Shown here: piece after piece, positions 46,841-60,357 of the stretch
Numbering within the stretch: the stretch's first letter is position 1
Layout of the letters: each line of letters opens with the position of its first letter
From: Cannabis sativa
Taxonomy: Eukaryota > Streptophyta > Magnoliopsida > Rosales > Cannabaceae
Reading direction: 5' to 3'
NCBI RefSeq assembly: GCF_029168945.1
Contig: NC_083603.1
Span: 41,912,396-41,976,395 of the forward strand
DNA length: 64,000 bases
The notes under the pieces: model-generated
What the model saw: only the letters and a program-made list of their open reading frames with translations
Database searches by the model: none
What the model was told of the DNA's origin: nothing
Position numbers and translations under genes: made by a program

Positions 46841-49800
46841 TTGGGTCTTCAACAAAAATAAAATAAAGTCGAGAACCCTGTATAAAAAAATCAGGTCGTT
46901 AGGATTTGAATTTACAGTTCCTTCCTATTAAACCGCCCAGGCATCGAATCGACCTCGAGAGAACTAGTCCAAAATTTATTTTTAATCCATGTATGTTCTT
47001 ACCATCGTAAATCGATAGAGTAATCATAATAATTGTACCAATAACGATAAAAATATCATCTTTAACACAATATTAGAGCCTTTAAATTATGGTTTTTATC
47101 ATATTATTATACCAATAGAAGTACATTTTAAGACCTACCAAACATTGTATTATCATATATTTAGAGTAATTTTAGAAAAAAAAATGATTAATAATTGTTA
47201 ATTATGTAAAATATATATATATCTTGAGCTACCACTTTAATTCAATACACAAAGCATATATATACATAAATATATATATACATACATAGAAGGAAAATAA
47301 ATGCAGTAAGAAGGGACCATGTTTCTTATATTGTAAGACATGGAGGGGACATGTCTAGCCTGTGCCATCACTATCCAATTCATTATGAACTTAAAAGTCA
47401 GATTGATTATGCTATACATATAATAAATGTATATATATATATAAATATATATTTATATGTGAAGAAGAAGAGAGTACTTTGCATTCACAATTACAGTTCA
47501 TAGTGGAGCCCATTTCCCAGGCCCAATATATTAATTCCACTTCTGTTTTGTTGCTTTATTGGGCCCATTTTTCATTTTTGTCAAAATTAAAAACAAAAAT
47601 CATAATAAGGCTACTTCAGAATCTGATGGTGGTTTCTGCCGACCCATTATGAATGAGATGGAGAGACAGAGGTGATTTCATTACTATGTAGACTATAGCA
47701 AAATAATAATAATAATAATTATCAAAATAATAATGATTAAATAACACTAAAAAAAAGAAGAAAAACAATGGTATTGGTATTCAAATGCTACTAAGAAAAA
47801 AATAAAGTGTAGTCAACTTGTATCTATTACATAATTGAAAAGTTTAGATATTTAAATGCATAATTATAAGGTGGGAGAAGCATGGCCAATGCCATTTTAT
47901 TAAATTTTAAGAGAAAAAAATGATAGTAATTAATTGATGATGATGAATATTGATAGTGATAGAGAATAGATGATGGATAGGTAGTCATTGTTTTGTCCCT
48001 TGTACAATAACTCTATACAATTTTTATATTATTCAATATATATATATATATATATATACACTGTTGATTGACATTACAATGCATCAACTAGTGCTTATCA
48101 TCACTTGAATTATTAAGTCATTTTGGGGGGTGACATGTGCATTTGTAATGGCACATAGTGAAGTTTTGGTTGGTGACATTTGTGCTTTCCTAGCTAATTT
48201 TTCCCTTCCTTTATTTGATATATTAATATAAATATATATATATAAAAAAAAAATAGTTGATGATGATATTTAGGAAATATGGTGATTGAAAAAAATAATA
48301 TATGTTGACACATTATTGAGGTAGATGATAGAGTGTTCTTACTAGGATAGGAATTTATTTATAGGATTTATTAATCAATCATTATTATAGATATATCTAC
48401 CATCTAATCTAATTTTTGTATTTGTATCTCATTACCCAACATAGAAGAATAATGTGAACATTTATATATTTATAACATTATTAATGGAATATGCTTGTGG
48501 GTTGTTAAGCATTAGAGTTTTTTTTTTTTTTTTTTTTTTTTTTACATTTTGGTAAACAGAAAAAAGTGATCAATGAGCATAAACCATTAAGATTTCCATG
48601 TTAATACAAACCGTCCATTGATTAAAGTATGTCTCTTTTAATTGTGTGATTCATCTTTTGATTAGACATATATAGAAATACTCTAGATTATGTTATAGAA
48701 AATCATGATCATCTCCCCACTAAATTATTATATATAAATAAATAAGAGAGAAGTTATGTATATAATATGTTTTTCTTTTCTATATATAAAATCCTATATA
48801 CATGTGTTTGATGCACTTTCTTTTTCAACAATATATACCATAAAGATATAAAATATGAATAGGGGATTTGATTTATCATACTAATAGTAATAAGAGGTGG
48901 GATTTGAAAGAAGTTGATAATGTTATAACATAAGAAATGGGCCCAAAAATTTCCCAAATTCAGAAGAATTGTCGGCAAAATGATATTGTAGGATTTTGCA
49001 CTTCCATATTGGTGATAATACCAAAGCTTTTTAATTTATTTTTCCATTCATTTAAATGGGAATTTATTTTTTAAAAAAAATGCAAGAATTTTATTTGGTT
49101 CAAAGTGATATATGTGTGATGATTCTCTTGTAACGTCACCTTCAAACTCCAAAGCTCATGTCTATTTTCACTATTAGAATGTACTACTTCCAAAAAGGGT
49201 AGAAGAAGAAAAAGTATAAGCAAAATAAAAAAATAATAATAATAATTAAAAAAAAAAAGTGAAAACCAAAACATAGTACACTCCATTTTCCCATTGTTAT
49301 TCTTGATAGAGATAATTTCATAATTAGAAATAGAATATCATCACTTTCAATATTTTAATATTCATTATTATTACTACTAGCTAGCCATATAATATATTAT
49401 ATTATATGAACAATAATTACTAGTAGTAGTAGTAGTAGTAGTGGTGGTTATGTATATATATATAATTGCTTTTGCATGATTTAGTGGTTAATGTAGACAT
49501 AAGGGAACTATTAACACTTTTAGACAAAGTTGCCACTAATGAGAAAGAAAGTAAAAACACACTCACACATGTACACAAATTATTATACCAAAAATGAGGG
49601 GAGTTGGGTTCACAACCACAATCTCCAAGAACCTATTAATGGGATGAGTAAGAGTAGATGGTGTCATAGCACATGGAAATATTTTTGTTAGTGGGAGAAG
49701 CTGATGTTTACACTTATAAAGATCCAAACCAAAACCTCTATTTCTCTCTCTCTCTATATATATAATAAATAAAGGGAGAGAGAGAAAGAGAATATATAGT

Positions 49801-50369
49801 TGTAACAGTTGATACCCTTTACTCTTTTTGTGTTTCTTTTTATTCTATCTTTTATTATTTTCTTCAATGTTTTCATAATCCATTATAGTGGGGATTACAT
49901 TGATAATAGAGTACTCTATAATCTATATATCTTTAGTCCTACTCCATCCATTTTTCTAGCTATGATACAAGCACACACCAAAATTAAATTCAACCTTTGT
50001 AAAGTAGGACTCATGGCAAGTCATTGAAATTCCCACAAAAACAAAAAAGAATGTAAAGAAAAGATTTTTTTTTTCTTTTATATTATGTTGAGTGTATATA
50101 ATAGATATGATATATCTAGGTGAGTGAGAATGAATGGTTTTAGTTTTATATGCTCTTCTTTCTTTTTGAGAGGTTATGGGTTCTTTATCTTGATTGACCC
50201 ACCTGCCCTTTTTCAAAAGAAATATATATATATATATATATAAATGTATGTGTGTATATAACCCATATAGATGAAAACTCTTGCCTCAAATTTATAGGTT
50301 TCTTCATGAACATATAAAGTTGTGCCTCATCTTTGATACATATATAATTAATAATAGTATCATACGATG
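46841..50369. other. gene-free AT-rich DNA
   Basis: Nothing I can recognise as a gene. Simple repeats: (TA)n at about 48036-48058, a T-run at 48521-48543, (TAG)n at about 49418-49441, a CT/TA run at 49740-49765, (AT)n at 50223-50241. An open frame at 49809-50027 is hydrophobic, AT-driven and without a family. Confidence 0.4.
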
Positions 50370-50736
50370 GTAAGTGTAAATATTATTTTCAACCTTCTAT
50401 TTTATAAAAGTTATTAATTCAATTCTTTAAATGACAAAATAAATCTTGTATTTTTCAAAATTACACAAATAAGACTCTGAACTAATTTTTTGTCAAAATA
50501 AAACTTAATAATAATCTGATCTAGAAATGTTATGATAAATTTGGTTACATTTTCAGTAACTATTAAAATTATCTTAAAGTTGTTTATATTAAAAAATAAA
50601 ATTATTAAAAATTAAATTCAGTGTCCTATTTTTACCATTTTATAAAATATAAGATTCGTTTTGTCATTTAATAAAATAGAGAGTTTAATTAGTAAATTTT
50701 ACAAATTAGAAGGTCTAAAATAATAATTATCCTATT
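50370..50736. repeat. fold-back MITE, family M2 (copy 3)
   Basis: Shares with 11999-12367 TTTTTTGTCAAAATAAAACTTA and the block AATCTGATCTAGAAATGTTA + TGATAAA (there AATATGATCCGGAGATATTA + CGATAAA), and the mirrored ends GTAAATATTATTTTCAACCT / TCTAAAATAATAATTATCC. Fold-back about 365 bp. Confidence 0.6.
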
Positions 50737-53561
50737 AATAATATATTTATACAAAAAGACAAAAAAGATCAAAAGGTAAGAGAGATAAATGAGAACACTA
50801 CAATAAAAATCACACCTAGTTAATTTTGTATACTTTGCCAACATAAATGGACAATATAATGAATTCCCTTTAGATTATTTGGAGTATTTTTTTTTTTTAC
50901 TTTGTCAAAAAAATTGTTGTGATTCATTTATATATTCTTAACTTAGAAACGGTACATATGTATATGGGACCATATATCTTAAATTCTAAATTGACATGGA
51001 AAGCTAGCTAGATATATTTATATATATATAGCTAGCTTAGCTAGTAAGGTCTAATCATTTCTCTCTCAAGTGACTTGTGATTTGGGTGTGTATAGTAGTA
51101 GGGTCCTCATCAATTTTGTTTAAAGTTTCATTATCAATATGTGTAAAAAAAATAAAAATAAAAGAACTTTATCATGATAGAGGTGAGAAAAAAATCAACT
51201 CTAAGATGATGGTAATATAGTATATAGTATATAGCATAGAACATGAGTTAGTGCCCCCTTTCACAAGGGAAGAAAGTTAGCTAGGGTTCCCATCATCATG
51301 GCCCATCCATGCCCTCTTTAATTGGATCCATATTCTATGCTTTTTTGTACTGTCCATTACTTAGGCTCACAACCCCACCTCAACTGAAAAATATGGAATA
51401 TAAATAAAAAAAATGTTTTATTATTATCACCAAAATGGACAAGTAATTATGTGTCACACATTTCCATTTGCCCTAGCTAGCTACTTGTACTAACTTGATC
51501 ACATATCATCATCAAGCCCTCTCTCTCTCATAATTCCTTGATTTATTTTATCTTTCTCTTTTGGAAGGATTATAAAGAAGAAAAAAAAAAAAAAGCATAG
51601 AAAAGCATGGGGGCCTAGTGACCTTTATGTCCTCACAAAGAAAAATAGCATTGGATCAAGTGTCACTTTCACTTTCACTTTCTTTGGCATTTGGTTTTAA
51701 TTTATTATTATTATTTATAGCTTAGCTAGCTAGCCTTGTACGTGACGATGAGATTGAGCTTTGAGCACGCTCTCTCTTTGATCTATAATATTAATTAATA
51801 TTATTATAATCATCATTATTCAATTTAATTAATTTATATAAAATAAGAGCAAACATTAATGATTTCCAATGAATATGAATCACTAGAGCCTAGAGGGGTT
51901 AAACAAAGTAGAACAAGGAAATAAGATATGTGGGGTTGGAGATATATATATACAATAATGACCCACATGAAATGATGTGTGATTTTATAGAGGGTGGGGA
52001 CCTATATATATAAAAATCACTATATGAAATGAAAGTTGGGTTATATATAAGATTATTATTATTATTTAGTCACTTTATTCAAATATATATTCTTTTTTTA
52101 AGGGAGAGGAGACATGGGATTGTTTTTGTGTTAGTTGTCTTACTTTTTAGGAATTTAATTATTGATAATTTGTGTAGTTTTCTAGTTGATGATGATGATG
52201 ATATGGTGATAATATATATATTTAGTAAATTAATTTTAAAAAAATTAATTAATCTTTTTGATATATTTTATTTATATGGGTGATGAGGTTATTAATTACC
52301 TTGGAATTCCAATGTGCAATGCACCACTAAACTCAACCAAAACCAACTTCATGAGATATATAAATTAATTAAAATATGCCATCTTGACAAAATTAATAAT
52401 TACTAATTAATTAATCCACCTTTGACAATCCCTATTATATTATCTCCAAAGATACCGCTATACTATATACATATAAATAAATAGTTTGATTAAATATATA
52501 ATACATAAAGCAGCTGATTCTTAACGAATATTCTTATTCTGTTATTCTCCTCCACTTTTAAAATTTGATATTACATTAAATGAAAGCCATTAACCAAAAA
52601 AAAAAAAAGAAGGATAATGATTAAATGAAAGCCCAGTGATTATATGGTATATGACACGGTTCGTGATCGGCGCCCCCTTCCCATCTCTCTTTTTCTCATA
52701 TATCTATTTATATAATATATCAAACAATAAAATATAAACAATGATTTCTATTCAAAAATATATATATATACGTAATGATTTCATTTGTTTATTTAACATC
52801 TCCTCACTTTTAAAATTTGATCTTTCTTTATACATTCGTAGAAGAGGTATTAGAATTTAGAAGCCACATAAATGGATTTCGGTATATTGGTGATATTTAG
52901 GCAGAAAAATTCAACTCGAAATTTGAAAATAACAAGCAGACATAAATAATATTATTATTCAACACCTACATATCGAGTATTCTCCAAATTCATCTGGCAT
53001 AAACGAGAATATGTTAAGAACAACGAGATTACTAAAAACAATTAAAACCAACTCTAAAAAAGAAAATATATAGTAATACTTAACACTTTCAAATGTATAA
53101 TATATATTGCTTAGTAATTACTAATTACTATCTTGAGACATCACCGATAATGTACTATTATTGCTTAGTAATATATTTATGATTGCGCATATATATTAGT
53201 TGTTTCTTTGGCAGAGATTTTGATCATATTTCACATTACTTGTTAGTGGTTATTATATTTATGACCTAGAACAAGAAAAATAAATTTATATATTCGATTG
53301 TCATTGCTCCCATTTTATTATAAATTTATTTGTTTTATGTGTTTTAAGAGGTTAATAATATTGAATTAATTAAAAGTCATTGATTTTTTTTGTAATTAAT
53401 ATACACAAAAAATTAATTAAAAATCATTGATTTTTTTGTACTTAATATAATATTGAATTCTATTACATATGTAGTTTTTTTTTTTTTTTTTTTTTTTTTT
53501 TGCGAAAGCATATTATTGGATTGGTGAAATCATATTAAAAAATATCAACCAAGATTTTTAT
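50737..53561. other. gene-free AT-rich DNA
   Basis: No coding sequence seen. 51200-51560 is somewhat GC-richer (for example ATCATCATGGCCCATCCATG) and might be regulatory, but I see no defined element. A T-run of about 30 bases at 53473-53502. Confidence 0.35.
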
Positions 53562-54099
53562 TACATGTCGTGTGATTTTTGTAATAAGAAACTTATGTTC
53601 TACAACGACAACGAAAAGCAGTTGTGAAAATCCAAAATGCGGAAAAGATGTCTTCCTACACCACGGTAAGCACATTATAACTAAATTAATATTTGAACTT
53701 CTTGCATATTCATACTAAGTTACATATTCTGTATAAATTATTAGTGCAAGGACATATGTACAACTCGACGATGGTACAGAGTTGCTAGATGCTGTGATGT
53801 TCGGTGATGTTGCAGAAAACATATTCTCATGTACTGCAGTTCAATTAAGATCATATTCGGACGAGGTAACTATAAAAAAATAAATATGTAAAAATTATAC
53901 ATTTTCGTACATAGAAATACATTAAAACTTATAACTAATCATTTTTTTTTTACAGAAACATAAGTTGTTTGTCCAAAAAACTACGAAGCAATCATCAGCC
54001 AAAAAATGGAGAATTCAGTTGTACGTAGATGCAAACCGAACAATGACTTCAAAGTACAATCAGTTCACCATTCAAGCAGTTGAACCAATGGAAGATTAG
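53562..54099 (+). pseudogene. RPA1-like (replication protein A large subunit) C-terminal fragment
   Basis: Three exon-like blocks. The first (about 53550-53655) gives DFYYMSCDFCNKKLMFYN and, after a frameshift with a stop near 53630, CENPKCGKDVFLHH: together the four-Cys zinc ribbon of RPA1. The second (53751-53865) gives TYVQLDDGTELLDAVMFGDV then AENIFSCTAVQLRSYSDE; the third (53956-54099) gives KHKLFVQKTTKQSSAKKWRI then QLYVDANRTMTSKYNQF and ends in TAG. This is the last OB-fold of the plant RPA70/RFA1-like family. Plant Helitrons often carry such RPA genes, and a Helitron-type 3' end follows 340 bp downstream. Broken and N-terminally truncated. Confidence 0.75.
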
Positions 54100-54440
54100 G
54101 AAGAAGTTACCTTTTTTTTTTTTTTTTTACAGTAATTTTATTTTATTTAGTGTTGAGACTTTTCTTCTTGAAACTTGTTTTTAACTTTCTCTTGACTTGT
54201 TATTTATGGATTTACGTAGGAGTAGTGTATGCAAGTATTTCATATACCCAATTTTCTAAAAGTAAATAATAAGTATTATTTTATTATGATTTATATATAC
54301 CTAATTATATTTTACCAACCAATTATAATAGCACAAATATTAATTTGATAAAACAAATTATTCGTATGATCATACCTTTACATACAATCTAAATAAGAAA
54401 AAATAAAAAAAAATAACTAAACTTTACCTAAAACTAATCT

Positions 54441-54471
54441 TTACGTGCCTCGACACGTAACTCCTACCTAG
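54441..54471 (+). mobile_element. Helitron 3' terminus
   Basis: A perfect hairpin TTACGTGCCTCGACACGTAA (54441-54460), then CTCCTAC and CTAG (54468-54471), followed by T: the canonical Helitron 3' end in plus orientation. It shares the ACGTG/CACGT stem with Helitrons A and B. I could not find the matching TC 5' end; the RPA1-like fragment upstream probably belongs to this element. Confidence 0.65.
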
Positions 54472-57400
54472 TATATATATATATGGTCATGTCTCAATCG
54501 ATCGAATAAATCTTAAGATGGTATAATATTCGGGTCCACTTATTATAAGTATATACACTATTAATTATTATTAATTAACCTCACTTGTAATCAACAACCA
54601 ACCCTTTTCTTGTTTTTTTAATGCATATGATCATGTTAGGTTGTGCTTTGAATTTTAATTTTAAAAATTAATTAAATAATAAGTACTGAATTCAGTACTA
54701 TTATGTATTTATATATACATATAGCTAATTAATAGGCTATTAATATTAAATCCTATAAATATATATATATTCATATAAATGGCAGGCCAACCATACCATG
54801 AGAGGGGGTCCATTCAAACTGTTGTAACTGATATATATTGCTTAACGTATGAAACTAAATAATTATATATTAATTAACTATTTTAATTAGAGAAAACCAT
54901 AATATATATATAATAAATCTTTATTATTAGCTCTAGCCATCACCATATGACGCAATGAATTTGAATTTTGCTTCAAAACTATAATTAAATCGTATAGATA
55001 TAGCTTAAAAAATATCGACACATGTATGAATAATATTCTCCACTTTCATTAATAATAAACTTCTCAACATATCTTTTGTTTTAATATATAACGAATAATT
55101 ATTTAAATCATCTTGAAATTTATTAGGCCTCGATCATGCTCTACCATATATACTGTAATTAACAATACAAATAATAATAACAATAATTATATATGCCATT
55201 TATTTATAATAGTAGTTCTTTATGTCTCTATATAATTAATAATATTATTATTGGGAATATATAAAATATCACCAATTTTTATTTGCAAAAGACGAGTATA
55301 GTACTATATATGGTGATATAGTATATAATTAATTATTATAAGTGACATAACATGATAATTATGACTTTTTTAGTGATTCATAAAAGAACCAACTTGGCAT
55401 TGCTATTGATATTTCACCAATTAAGAGTAAGACTCTCTTAATTAACAATATATATATATATCTAACAATTTTTTCAAAAAATATATATATACAAATAATT
55501 ATAAGGATTCCTTTTCTAAGGAAATATAAAAGCATACGGCAAGATATATACATACATTTATATATTTCTTTGAAAATATGAATATAGAAAGTTGTTTTCG
55601 ATTGAGATTTGGACAACTAATATTAGAGTTAATAATTAATTATTAGAATATACAACACAATATATAAGGTCAAATTCATTAGCCTAATAATAAGAAAAAG
55701 GGGTACTATATATAATGGGCAAAATTTAAATAGTTTTATAGCCTTAATTAATTAGTTTATATTATTTGCATGTGGTCACATACATTTATATAAGTAAATA
55801 TTTTATATATATGGATAGATACAAAAGAAATTATAAGAAGAAGAAGAGTATAATTAAGAAATAAGGAAAGGTAGCTAGCTAGGCAACATAAATGAAAATG
55901 ACTATATATATTTATATTTATATAACAAAGGATGGAATCATTTAATTTTAATTATTTTCACAATAATGGAGTGTAGTGTGTGTACATATATACTTTTAGT
56001 GCACAACTTGGTTAGAGCTACTAGCCAAATTTTTAGATAATGACAACGTGCATAAAAAATCAAATTTCACGTATGAGTTTTTGGTTGGTTCTTCTAACTT
56101 TGTTTTAACATTATTATATATATAATGATCTAGACATATATATATAGCCCTATATATATGTATATAGATAGATGCAAACTTAACTTGGGAGAAAGGAAAG
56201 AACATTCTACCAAAAAATAATATGTTTAATTATTAATTAGTATTGTTTTTTGTCACTTGGCTAAATGTTCAAAGGAAAATACCGGAATAGTTGTAAACAT
56301 TATCAATACTTGTCAAAGAATAATAATTTTTCCTTTTTCTTTTTTATTATCAAAATTTAAAATATAAAAACCACACATATATATATATAATTAATTTTTA
56401 GTGATTTGGGTGTGTTCAAACGCAGGCCAAAAAAGAATCCCTCTATCGATGTTTCCACGTCAAAAATTGTGTCCACTAGTGGCCATTATGGTGTTTTCTT
56501 TCATGTTACTAAATATATAAATATATATAAATTATAAGAGAAAAATAAAATAAAAAATAATTAAAATTTGTGAAGGAACCAAAAGGGGTATCATTTCTTT
56601 TTTAGGTAAATTTTTTAATATAAGTTGTGATTAGATTCCTAGGCAGGAACACCTTTTAAAAAAATTGGCAAAAGTCCAATTACATATTACACCTCCCCAA
56701 ACCCAATATAAATAAATATCTTATAATAAAATGTATCAATAATAAAGTAATTGAAAGAGTAAAAAGGCAATTCAATTATTATATATAAAAAAATGATGAA
56801 ATCATTAAAAATAATAAAAAAAAATTGAAATCATTATCACACAAGCTAGTCAAATAGAAAAATGTCCAACCTATGATAGCAATAATTTATTCTCACATAG
56901 ACAAAACAAAATAAATAAATAAAAATTAAATTGTGACCAAAAAAGTAGGCCAAATTGGGAAGTAAAGATAATGATAATGAATTGCAAGAAAGGAAGGAAG
57001 GCACACTTGGTGGGAATCGGATTCACGTGTTATTGAGGGCATGCCGGTCATAAAGGGACAGATGGTCCTAATCTTTAGTGGGGGCCCAGCCCATTAGTGG
57101 GCCCAAAGATCCTATCTCTTTACAAAAACAAAAACAAAATCTCTCTCCCATTATTTATTTATATATTTTATTTTATTTTTATGTGAGATGTCTTTGTTAA
57201 TAATCTCTCCCCTCTTAAATATATGTTAAAACTTTGGTCTTTGTATTTATTTTGGTTTTTCAAGTGGACCCCACTTCCAAATTATTTTTTGTCCCTCAAT
57301 TGAGACATATTGTTCTTAAATTGGCCCATTATTTGAACTTTGATTGATTATTATATATATTGGATTGGATATAATTAATTTAATTGACAACTAAACACAA

Positions 57401-60357
57401 TATTGTTGGCTACTTTTTTAGGTTTTTGGCTTTTGCTAGGTTTGGTAAACAAAGGAAATAAAACATTAATGAAAAGGGTTTGGGTAATTGAGTATTTATC
57501 ACTATTAACTATCATTATTGCTATAATTTATTGTTATTGAAACTTTACCATACTTATAATTTTGACTAGAGGAGGTTTTACCAAGGAAATTGATTAGTAC
57601 ACTCTTTTCTTTATATATATATATATATTTTCTTTACTAAAAAAAATAAAAATTAAAAGAAGAAGAAAACAAAATAGAAAAAACCAAATTCATTACTTGT
57701 GATGATGGTGCTTTTTCCAATCAAAGTATCTAGTTGAAGTTACAAGCTAGCTAAATGATACATGAATATGAATATGAATAGGACATCAAATATAATAATT
57801 AAGGTAACTTTCAATGTCCCATTTGAATATTTAATTTAAATTCACTATTGATTATTTGTCCTTATTGAAAATGAGTACTACTCTCAACACTAACCTCCAG
57901 CTACAAGTTTCAACAAAATTATATAATCAAACAAACTTTTTTTACTTTAAACATATCTAAAGGAATACATACATACATAAAATAAATAAATAAATAATAC
58001 AAATATAGTAATTATTAAAAAACTCAATTATGAAAATATGTATTCACTATTCATATAACGTGCATATAATGTAATCTAATTAATAACGTTACTCATATAT
58101 GAAATTGACACGTTATTTTACATATGGTTTAATAATTTGGCCAAATGTCACCAAAGCTTTTAATTATAGCAACAATAACTTGTCCAATTATAGATTATTT
58201 AACATTGCACGTACGTTTTGACTAATCCTTTTATATTCAATTGATTAATCCTTTTGACTAAGCTTCATTGCAAATCCTCTTATTTTTAATAGCAATAATA
58301 ACCATTTATTTATATTATAAAAATGTTGCTTCCCACAAACCTAAGTTATATAAAAAATAAATAAATTCCACTTAAATTTCATTTTCAAAAGATGGTCATT
58401 TGTTACCATTAGCAACAATGTTTTTCTTCTTTACTTAATTTTAGAAATGAAGTAAAACCTAAAATAAAATAAATTATAATATGTAATATATAATATATAT
58501 TTGATACCATTAAAAAAAGAAGAACATGGGTACAAATTCATTGTTTTAAAGCACATGAAAATAGTGATCACAAGACAATATGTATGTATGTGTATTTATT
58601 TATTTAATTTATTTAGGGAAATATTAAATTGCTTATACATATATAGATGCTTTTGTACGTATCTTTATTTTTGTAAAATAAATAAATAAATAAAAGGCTA
58701 ATTAATTACAAGTCCAACTTGCCAACTAAAATAAAATAAAAATGTCTTGACAACAATAAATGTTAGGATATATGAAAGAATGGTTTGGTTTATATTTTTC
58801 AATGAGACAAGGAATTCCCATTTTAGTAATTAATTATTTAATTTTTTTATTGGTAGGACCCAATAAATGAAAGGGTCTCTCCACTTCCTCTTACATATTA
58901 AATAAATATAACAATTTCTTTTTAATAATAACAATAACTTCAAGTCTCACATTTAGGTTTATACTTATAAAATAAATTCCAACTCAATATGATACCATTA
59001 TTTTTCCACCCAAAAAAAAAATAACAAAATTAATTTCCAGATAAGATACCCCATTCTATATTTATTATTATTTTCTGAATAAACTCTTACTTATCTTACC
59101 ATTGACCTCAATTTTGCTGCCAAAAAAAAAATAATAATAATAAATCACGTGCAGCTCAGGTGCAACAGCACACCTGACAAAATTATTTCCTATTTTAACC
59201 TCCAGCATTTACTGCCGTGGTAATTATTATACGAGTCAAAGGACAACCGTACTTCTCTCTTCCTCAAAACATAATTTTACCATTTTTTTATATTAAAAGA
59301 AAAAAAAAACAACAATTACTGCCAAAAATTCTAAGTTTTATTTTATTTTATTTAATTAAACAATGCCACCTATACATATCAAACAACTACAACAACACCG
59401 TCATTTCCCATCTTATTATTAATTAATAATTTATTTAAAATCATAGTACGTTAGTAGTGGGGTTGTGTGTATGGTGGTGCACAGTAACGTACGTAGACCG
59501 CGGCTCGTACAACCACTATCACCATTCTTTTTTTCACCACTACTAGCTACTATTTATATATTACTGCTACGAAATCGAATAGAGAAAAAAAAAAAAAAGC
59601 CTTGGGAATCCAAGAGTGGGGCCCACTGATAAGGTCAGAGAGGAGTAGGGGACTAATTAATGGGTCCCACTTATCCATGATATTTTCAGGTCCAACGTCG
59701 TCGTCTTGATTACGCAACGCTGGCGCTTAATAACTTAAACGTACATTTAGTAAATTTCGGGGGTGGTGTGGTGGTGGTGGTAGTGGACTCATCCCTTGTC
59801 ACTAATGGCAGCCTTGGACTTTTTCCTTTTATTAAAATTAAAAAAATAAAAAAATAAATAAATAAAAAAAGAGTGTGGCCGTTGCAGTCACTGATCAGCA
59901 ACAGCGACATTTGCGCGCGTCCTACGTGTCAGCTTTTCCCACACACCTGTCGTTATTTACTTTATCGGCCCACTCGTTGACCCCACCACAAAAACAGAGC
60001 GCGTGACGTAAACGCTCCATTAAAATTACCTTCGAAAAGATTTGTCGGATTTTCATGCGCATTGGTCACACCAATAAAAAAAAAAAACAACAGACACACA
60101 TAAATGATATAACTCCTTGACCCTGCCTTTTGGGCATTTACTCTGTACCCACCCCAACTTGCTAACATGTGCACTCATTTTTACTAACCTGCGCACACTT
60201 ACCCGTAAATAATATTTTAATAAGAAATAAAATAAGAAAAATATATACACAATGGAATTGGAAAAAGAAACCAAAATATTTGTATTGATGAAAATTTTGG
60301 TGTTAAGTGTTTTTTTTTTTTTTTTGATCTATGAAATGAAACAATTTGTTGTTGGTT
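54472..60357. other. gene-free AT-rich DNA and BOI-like 3' flank
   Basis: No protein or RNA gene recognised. 56990-57125 is GC-richer with CACGTG (57024) and paired GGGCCCA motifs. 59140-60010 is also GC-richer and dense in motifs (CACGTGCAGCTCAGGTGC, GTTGACC, GCGTGACGTAAACGC), as in a promoter, but no coding sequence attached to it is visible. Simple repeats of (AAAT)n and (TA)n throughout. Confidence 0.35.

Noticed and set aside
46900..46975. Possible tRNA-like sequence (GGCATCGAATCGACC)
   Set aside because: The B-box-like text has no matching A box or cloverleaf that I can draw; likely chance.
49809..50027. Small secreted/hydrophobic peptide gene
   Set aside because: A hydrophobic start exists, but the composition is what AT-rich DNA gives by chance and no conserved C-terminal motif is visible.
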